A program made the translations under genes and the position numbers. Shown piece by piece: positions 59,175 through 64,000 of a stretch of 64,000 nucleotides of DNA; within the stretch, counting starts at the first letter, position 1, and the number at the start of each line of letters is the position of its first letter. The DNA is from Embleya scabrispora DSM 41855 (GTDB taxonomy: Bacteria; Actinomycetota; Actinomycetes; Streptomycetales; Streptomycetaceae): contig NZ_KB889596.1 in assembly GCF_000372745.1 (NCBI RefSeq), positions 1-64,000 on the forward strand, given 5' to 3'. The notes beneath the pieces were generated by a model. That model made no database searches and had not been told where the DNA came from. It was given only the letters and a program-made list of their open reading frames with translations.

Positions 59175-60227
59175 ATGCATCAGCAAGCCGCCGAGACCTT
59201 GGACGAAGCGTTCGAACGTCTACATCGCACCGGTTCCGAGTTCGACGACAAGTTGTCCAATCACGGACCGATGGCCGTCGAGGCGCTCGTGCACTCGGGC
59301 CAGTGGGAAGCCGTGCCCGCTTGGCTGGACATTTACACCCGCCGGCTGGAACCTCCGGTCCGCCCGACCGAGCGGATCGCCCGGGACACGTGGCGCGAGG
59401 CGCTGGGTGACCGCGCCCGGGACGGGGACTGGATCGCGCTGTTCACCGACGAGATCGCCGAACGGCCGTGGCGCGAGGTGCTCGCGCTGTGGTGGCCGCG
59501 CCTGCTCCCGGGCCTGCCCGGCGGCGCCACGCACGGCGTGATCCGGGTCGGACACGCGGTCCGCGCGCTGCTGGAGGCGGGCGAGAGCCCGGTCCGACTC
59601 GCCGAGTTCGCCCACGCGATGGCGTATTTCGCCTCCAGCAACCAGGCACTGCCCGAACTGCCTCGGCTCGCGGGGGGCCGCACGCCGTTCGACGCGCTGG
59701 ACGCCGTGCCGCCGCTGCCGTTCGGCGAGAAGGGCCACATCAGCCGACGGCTCGACTTTTTGGCCGGCTGGGACCGCTGGCTGACCGCGACCTTGTCCGT
59801 GCGTACGGCCGAGACGCCCGAGGAGGCGCAGTCACTGCTCGCGGACGCGGTGCACGCGGCCACCCTGCGCTACCTCCGTCGCGGACACGGCAACGCGGTG
59901 ATGAACGTGCACGGCGTGACCGCCCCCACCGCGGTGCTGCGGGTGCTGCCCGCGCTGCCGCCCGGGTTGTGGATCCCCTCGTACACGACCGCGTGGGCCA
60001 CGAGCAGCGCGGTGTTCGCGGTGTACATGGCCCGCGAGGACGCGCCGGACACGCCGGCCCCGGCGGCCGACCCCGGCGTCGCGGTGGAGAGCGCGCACGC
60101 GCACGGCGACGAGCACGTGATCAAGCTCGTGGACGCCGCGGTGGACGTGTACGCGCGCTCCGGCGATTCGCGAGCGCTGTCCGCCGGCGTGCTCGCGGCC
60201 GGCCTGGTGCGGCCGCTGCGGGGGTGA
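59175..60227 (+). CDS. Questin oxidase-like (DUF4243) protein
   Basis: Protein of 350 residues of the questin oxidase/AflY family: ETLDEAFERLHRTGSEFDDKLSNHGPMAVEALVHSGQWEAVPAWLDIYTRRL at the start, GVIRVGHAVRALLEAGES and NVHGVTAPTAVLRVLPALPPGLW. Fungal relatives carry out Baeyer-Villiger-type ring opening of anthraquinones; bacterial members are widespread and mostly unstudied, so the role here is unknown. The ATG at 59175 after GAAGGAGTTGACG is preferred to TTG at 59169. Divergent from superoxide dismutase. Confidence 0.85.
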   Translation: MHQQAAETLDEAFERLHRTGSEFDDKLSNHGPMAVEALVHSGQWEAVPAWLDIYTRRLEPPVRPTERIARDTWREALGDRARDGDWIALFTDEIAERPWREVLALWWPRLLPGLPGGATHGVIRVGHAVRALLEAGESPVRLAEFAHAMAYFASSNQALPELPRLAGGRTPFDALDAVPPLPFGEKGHISRRLDFLAGWDRWLTATLSVRTAETPEEAQSLLADAVHAATLRYLRRGHGNAVMNVHGVTAPTAVLRVLPALPPGLWIPSYTTAWATSSAVFAVYMAREDAPDTPAPAADPGVAVESAHAHGDEHVIKLVDAAVDVYARSGDSRALSAGVLAAGLVRPLRG

Positions 60228-60306
60228 CCGGGCGGGTCGCGTCGGGCGACACGCCCTCATCCGGGTGAGATTCCCCCACTCGGAGCATCGGACTCCGTTC
60301 GCTGGT

Positions 60307-60341
60307 CCCGTACGGACGCCCGCACGGACATCCCGTACGGG
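60307..60341. promoter_or_regulatory. Twin CCGTACGG palindromes
   Basis: CCCGTACGG (60307-60315) and CCCGTACGGG (60332-60341) are two copies of one palindrome 25 bases apart, 20 bases before the start of the small secreted protein gene. Possible paired regulator sites. Confidence 0.45.
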
Positions 60342-60361
60342 CACCGACGAACGGAGATCCG

Positions 60362-60640
60362 ATGCGCATCACCGCACTTGCCGCCGCCGCGGCCACCGGC
60401 GCCCTGCTCGCCCTGGCCGCGGCCACACCCGCGCCCGCCGACGGCCGCGCGGACACCTTGGCCGGCGACACCAGCCGGGTCGGGCAGGTCGACCGGGACG
60501 ACGTACTCGAGGGGCTGCGGCCCGCCGTGGTGGGCATCCACCAGGGCATCTCCGGCGGCTTCGTCGAGGTCCCGCCGCCGCACGTGGAGGCGCCACGGAT
60601 GCCGCCGCTGCCCGACTTCTGCTGCCGCGCCGACCGGTAG
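60362..60640 (+). CDS. Small secreted protein, 92 aa
   Basis: Protein of 92 residues with a Sec signal (MRITALAAAAATGALLALAAATPAPADG) and a mature part of about 65 residues rich in Gly, Pro, Val and Asp, ending in PDFCCRADR with two adjacent cysteines. No known family. The ATG at 60362 follows ACGGAGATCCG. Twin CCGTACGG palindromes precede it. Function unknown; export is inferred from the signal. Confidence 0.65.
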   Translation: MRITALAAAAATGALLALAAATPAPADGRADTLAGDTSRVGQVDRDDVLEGLRPAVVGIHQGISGGFVEVPPPHVEAPRMPPLPDFCCRADR

Positions 60641-60713
60641 GCGCCGCGGAGTTCCCCTGACACACCGTCAGATATCTCTGGATCTCGGCCGCCGACCGCA
60701 CTAACGTCCGCCC

Positions 60714-61190
60714 ATGACCGAGACATCGAAGGACTCGACCGGGACATCGAAGGACCTCGAAGGCCGCAGGCGCACCGTCGAGAATTTCTGGCAGGGCGTG
60801 GACACCCACGACTGGGAGCTGGTGGCGTCCACCCTCGCCGACGACTTCGTGCGCGTGGGCATGCGGGACAACGCCGAGGACACGTGCGAGGGCAAGGAGG
60901 CGTATGTGCGGTTCGTCTCCACCGTCACCGGCCGGATGGCGCAGCACGAACTGCGCTCGCGTTTCACCTTCCTCAGCGAGGACGGCCGGTACGCGTTCAA
61001 CGAGGCGGTCGAGTCGATCCGGCCGACGCCGACGGACGACCTCCTGGTGATGCGGTTCGCCAACTACCTCGAACTGAACGACGAGGGCCTGATCGTGCGA
61101 CTCGACATCTTCTGGAAGACACCGCCGTACATGCCGCCGGACTGGATCACCGTGGACGCGACTTTGGAGCGCGAACCGCGGGGCGACTGA
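60714..61190 (+). CDS. NTF2-like (SnoaL-type) protein
   Basis: Single-domain alpha+beta cone-fold protein of 158 residues: VENFWQGVDTHDWELVASTLADDFVRVGMRDNAEDTCEGKEAYVRFVSTVTGRM, then sheet strands FTFLSEDGRYAFNEAVES and EGLIVRLDIFWKTPP. It fits the nuclear transport factor 2/SnoaL superfamily, whose members act as isomerases, cyclases or small binding proteins. The first 15 residues are a repetitive Thr/Ser/Lys/Asp tail (TETSKDSTGTSKD). ATG at 60714. Followed after 68 bases by a kinase-like gene on the same strand. Confidence 0.85.
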   Translation: MTETSKDSTGTSKDLEGRRRTVENFWQGVDTHDWELVASTLADDFVRVGMRDNAEDTCEGKEAYVRFVSTVTGRMAQHELRSRFTFLSEDGRYAFNEAVESIRPTPTDDLLVMRFANYLELNDEGLIVRLDIFWKTPPYMPPDWITVDATLEREPRGD

Positions 61191-61258
61191 ACGCGCGCAC
61201 CCGGCGCGGCCGAGAATGGAGCCATGATCGAACCCGACGGCCCCCGCCCGGCGCGCCG

Positions 61259-61906
61259 ATGGTGAGCGCCCGACCGCTCACCCCGGCCGCTCTGCTGGAC
61301 GAACTGGTCACGGCGATCACCGACCGCGCGGACGGACGACGGTGGACCCGGGTCGCCGTGGACGGCGCGGACGCGGCCGATCCCGGCGCCGTCGCCGACG
61401 CGCTGGTCGCCCCGCTGCGCCTGCTGGGACATCCGGTGTTGCGGGTGCGGGCGCGCGACTTCCTGCGCCCCGCCTCGGTGCGCCTGGAGTACGGGCACAC
61501 CGACGCGGAGTCGTATCTGTGGGGCTGGCTGGACGACTCCGGACTGCGCCGTGAGGTGCTGGAACCGCTCGGCCCGGACGGCACCGGCCGGGTACTGCCC
61601 AGCCTGTGGGACGCCGCCCGGGACCGGGCCACCCGCGCCGCGTACACCACCCTGCCCGAGGGCGGGGTCCTGCTCCTGGACGGGCCGCTCCTGCTCGGCA
61701 AGGGGCTGCCGTTGGAGCTGACCGTGCACCTGTGGTTGTCCCCGGGCGCGCTGCGCAGGCGTACGCCGACCGAGGACGCCTGGACGCTGGAGGCGTTGAC
61801 CCGCTACGCGGACGAGGTGGTGCCCGCGACCGAGGCCGATCTGCTGGTGCGCTACGACCATCCCGCGCACCCGGCCCTGGTGGAGCCGGAACGCCGCCGG
61901 CCCTGA
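61259..61906 (+). CDS. Uridine-kinase-like protein lacking a P-loop
   Basis: Protein of 215 residues resembling the uridine kinase-like P-loop proteins of actinomycetes: WTRVAVDGADAADPGAVADALVAPLRLLGHPVLRVRARDFLRPASVRLEYG, LRREVLEPLGPDGTGRVLPSLWDAARDRATRAAY, EGGVLLLDGPLLLGKGLPLELTVHLWLS. The expected Walker A (GxxGxGKT/S) is replaced by GADAADPGAV, so ATP binding is probably lost. The ATG at 61259 overlaps the stop of a 13-codon reading frame beginning at 61224, which may couple translation. Probably a binding or regulatory protein, or a decaying enzyme. Confidence 0.75.
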   Translation: MVSARPLTPAALLDELVTAITDRADGRRWTRVAVDGADAADPGAVADALVAPLRLLGHPVLRVRARDFLRPASVRLEYGHTDAESYLWGWLDDSGLRREVLEPLGPDGTGRVLPSLWDAARDRATRAAYTTLPEGGVLLLDGPLLLGKGLPLELTVHLWLSPGALRRRTPTEDAWTLEALTRYADEVVPATEADLLVRYDHPAHPALVEPERRRP

Positions 61907-61944
61907 TGCCGCGCCGGGATCGGCGGACCGGTGGATCGGCCGGA

Positions 61945-62793
61945 TCAGCCCTGGTTGAACGTGTCCGGGTCCGGGCCGATCCGCCCGCCGCGATCCAGGG
62001 CGTTGATCGCGTCCAGCTCGGCGGTGGTCAGTTCGAAGTCGAACACCTCGAAGTTCTCCCGGATCCGGGTGGGGGTGACCGACTTGGGAATCACGATATT
62101 GCCCAGCTGGAGGTGCCAGCGCAGCACCACTTGGGCGGCCGACCGGCCGTGCGCACGGGCCACCTCGGTGATCACCGGGTCCTCCAGCAGTTCGCCGCCC
62201 TGGCCCAGCGGACTCCACGCCTCGGTCGCGATCGCGTGCGCGCGGTCGTAGCCGCGTACCTTGCCTTGCTGGAGGTAGGGGTGCAGCTCGACCTGGTTGA
62301 CCGAGGGCACCACGGCGGTGTGTTCGAGCAGCCGGGTCAGGTGGTCGGGCTGGAAGTTGGACACGCCGATCGTGCGCACCCGGCCGTCCGCGAGCAGCTT
62401 CTCGAACGCCCGCCAGGTGTCCAGGTAGCGGTCCCGGTTCGGAGTCGGCCAGTGGATCAGGTACATGTCCACGTAGTCCAGGCCGAGTTTGCCCACGCTC
62501 TCGTCGAACGCGACCAGGGTCGAGTCGTAACCCTGGGCGGTGTTCCACAGCTTGGTGGTCACGAACAGTTCCGCGCGCGGCACCGAGGAGGCGGCCAGCG
62601 CCCGGCCGACGCCCGCCTCGTTGCCGTAGACGGCGGCGGTGTCGATGCTGCGGTAGCCCACCTCCAGCGCGGTCGCCACGGCGGTGGTCGCCTCGTCGTT
62701 CTCGACCTGGAAGACCCCGAAGCCCAGCTGCGGGATGGTGGCGCCGTTGTTCAGGGTGATGTCGGGTACGGGGGTGGAGCTCATGGTTCGCAT
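61945..62793 (-). CDS. Aldo/keto reductase (2,5-diketo-D-gluconate reductase-like)
   Basis: AKR5-type reductase of 282 residues: ITLNNGATIPQLGFGVFQV, catalytic Asp/Tyr in SIDTAAVYGNEAGVGRAL, Lys in FVTTKLWN, His in YLIHWPTP, and NADPH-binding VIPKSVTPTRIRENFEVFDFEL near the C-terminus. The complete tetrad indicates an active NADPH-dependent carbonyl reductase. ATG at 62793 (MRTMSS) after GAAGGACG is preferred; ATG at 62784 is possible. It lies 38 bases downstream of the MFS gene on the same strand, so a transporter-reductase operon is likely. Confidence 0.94.
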   Translation of the reverse strand: MRTMSSTPVPDITLNNGATIPQLGFGVFQVENDEATTAVATALEVGYRSIDTAAVYGNEAGVGRALAASSVPRAELFVTTKLWNTAQGYDSTLVAFDESVGKLGLDYVDMYLIHWPTPNRDRYLDTWRAFEKLLADGRVRTIGVSNFQPDHLTRLLEHTAVVPSVNQVELHPYLQQGKVRGYDRAHAIATEAWSPLGQGGELLEDPVITEVARAHGRSAAQVVLRWHLQLGNIVIPKSVTPTRIRENFEVFDFELTTAELDAINALDRGGRIGPDPDTFNQG

Positions 62794-62831
62794 CGTCCTT
62801 CGTCGTAGAGGTCGGGCGGGGCGGGGCGGCG

Positions 62832-64000
62832 TCAGCCGAGCAGCCGAGCGGGCTGCTCGGCGGTTCGGTCCGCGGCGCCGGAGTCGCCCTGCCCGCTCTG
62901 CCCGCTGAGCACGGTCCGCACACCGGGCGGGTGCGCCGCCACGACGCGCGAGCGGGTCAGCGCGCGCCGTTCCAGGCCGTGGGCGAGCACCGCGAGGGCC
63001 AACGCGCCCAGCGCCAGGGCCGCACCGACCCAGTTCGCCGACTCGTAGCCGTGGCCCGCGTCGATCACCAGGCCGCCCAGCCACGCGGCGATCGCGTTGC
63101 CGAGGTTGAAAGCGCCGATGTTGACCGCTGCGGCCAACGTCGGCGCGCCCGCGGCGTTGTCCATCACCCGCTTCTGCAACGGCGGCACGGTGGCGAAGCC
63201 CAGTGCGCCGATCAGGAACAGCGTGATCACCGACGCGGTCTTGTCGTGCGCGGTCACCGTGAACAGCGCCAACACCCCCGCGAGCGCGAGCAGCGAGCCG
63301 TACAGCAGCGGCATCAGGTGCCGGTCGGCCAGCCTGCCACCGACCGCGTTGCCGACCAGCATGCCCAGGCCCACCACCGCGAGCAGCCAGGTGACCGCAC
63401 CCTCGGAGAAGCCCGCGACGTCGGTCATCATCGGCTTGACGTAGGTGAGCGCGGCGAACACGCCGCCGAAGCCGAGCACCGTCATGCCCATCGCGAGCAG
63501 CACCTGCACGTTGCGGAACACCGCGAGTTCGTGGCGCAGGCGCACACCCTCGGGCTTGGCTTGTTCGGGCACCAGCCTGGCGATGCCCACGGCGCCCAAC
63601 ACGCCGAGCGCGGCGACGATCAGGAAGGTCAGCCGCCAGCTCACCGTCTGGCCGATCAGCGTGCCCAGCGGCACGCCGAGCACGTTGGCCAGGGTCAGGC
63701 CGGCGAACATCGTGGAGATCGCCGCGGCCTTCTTCTCCGGCGCGACCAGGTCTGCGGCCACCACCGAGCCGATCCCGAAGAACGCGCCGTGGGTGAAGGA
63801 GGCGACCACGCGGCCGAGCAGAATCACGCCGAACGCCGGGGCCAGCGCGGTCAGCGCATTGCCCAGGACGAACAGTGCCATCAGCAGGATCAGCATGCGC
63901 TTGCGCGAGACGCGGGTGCCCAGGACGGTCATCAGCGGGGCACCCAGGAGCACACCGACCGCGTAACCGCTGACCAGGAGCCCGGCGGTGGTGATCGAGA
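62832..64000 (-). CDS. MFS transporter, DHA1 family (5' end outside window)
   Basis: C-terminal 389 residues of a 12-helix major facilitator of the AraJ/Cmx-like DHA1 group. The frame is open to the window edge (SITTAGLLVSGYAVGVLLGAPLMTVLGTRVSRKRML, covering helix 2 and motif A), so the true start and first helix lie beyond base 64000. Other marks are VVASFTHGAFFGIGSVVAADLV (helix 4) and LANVLGVPLGTLIGQTVSWRLTFL (motif C, helix 5). It is a proton-coupled exporter of drugs or sugars. The tail after about residue 360 is a hydrophilic cytoplasmic end. Followed by an aldo/keto reductase in the same direction. Confidence 0.92.
   Translation of the reverse strand, partial: SITTAGLLVSGYAVGVLLGAPLMTVLGTRVSRKRMLILLMALFVLGNALTALAPAFGVILLGRVVASFTHGAFFGIGSVVAADLVAPEKKAAAISTMFAGLTLANVLGVPLGTLIGQTVSWRLTFLIVAALGVLGAVGIARLVPEQAKPEGVRLRHELAVFRNVQVLLAMGMTVLGFGGVFAALTYVKPMMTDVAGFSEGAVTWLLAVVGLGMLVGNAVGGRLADRHLMPLLYGSLLALAGVLALFTVTAHDKTASVITLFLIGALGFATVPPLQKRVMDNAAGAPTLAAAVNIGAFNLGNAIAAWLGGLVIDAGHGYESANWVGAALALGALALAVLAHGLERRALTRSRVVAAHPPGVRTVLSGQSGQGDSGAADRTAEQPARLLG

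Noticed and set aside
1-64000. CRISPR arrays, tRNA or rRNA genes, prophage or integrase
   Set aside because: Scanned for regularly spaced repeats, T-arm GTTCGA patterns, rRNA motifs and integrase signatures; none found by eye.

Overview
The window is very GC-rich DNA with strong third-position GC, GTG and TTG starts, and frequent 4-base overlaps (ATGA/GTGA) between genes. With F420/LLM enzymes, a PucR regulator, an LCP protein, a 6C-type RNA and many one-component regulators, this fits a filamentous actinomycete, most likely Streptomycetaceae (Streptomyces, Kitasatospora or Embleya-like). The genus call is inference. It looks like an ordinary chromosomal region, rich in regulators and oxidoreductases and gene-dense on both strands. 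I see no rRNA, tRNA, CRISPR array, phage or large biosynthetic cluster.

Layout. 0-10 kb: an LLM-class oxidoreductase, a SnoaL-like protein, two unknown genes, a NarL-type two-component system (kinase at 5.7 kb, regulator at 4.5 kb), a lone PemK/MazF-like gene, and a coupled pair made of a receiver/thioredoxin-reductase-like fusion and a cNMP-binding histidine kinase. 10-15 kb: a winged-HTH regulator overlapping an MFS exporter, preceded by three 14-bp repeats, then a BBE-like FAD oxidase and a lipoprotein. 15-17.6 kb: a ribbon-helix-helix (HicB-like) protein with TGACGTCA operators, a 167-bp MITE at its stop codon, a DUF4097 protein and a small HhH protein. 17.7-22.3 kb: PucR, WYL and XRE/MmyB regulators and a broken DoxX gene. 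22.4-28 kb: an L,D-transpeptidase, a cupin-MFS operon, and a divergent TetR-ECF sigma-membrane protein operon with twin operators between them.

28-37 kb: a predicted 6C small RNA with a SigR-type promoter upstream of an LCP ligase, a CBS protein, an OYE-RidA operon divergent from MarR, an alpha/beta hydrolase, GNAT, PaaX and LysR genes. 37-46.6 kb: aldo/keto reductase, SDR, MocR regulator, branched-chain aminotransferase, a small secreted protein, and a heterodimeric ABC exporter behind a MerR-type promoter. 46.7-48.5 kb: a decayed MFS gene divergent from a frameshifted GntR gene. 48.5-64 kb: threonine-synthase-like protein, bioB-bioA, DJ-1, PNPOx, PEP-mutase-like, acyl-CoA synthetase-like and MDR genes, an Fe-S type (SufR-like) regulator with superoxide dismutase, questin-oxidase-like protein, small secreted and NTF2 proteins, a kinase-like protein lacking its P-loop, an aldo/keto reductase, and an MFS gene cut by the window end.

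The main theme is small regulator-plus-target modules with readable operators: TetR, MarR, LysR, MocR, winged-HTH, RHH and an unlinked MerR. The most unusual items are the 6C RNA/SigR promoter, the TetR-to-ECF cascade, the receiver-flavoprotein/cNMP-kinase pair, the MITE, and a cluster of frameshifted genes.
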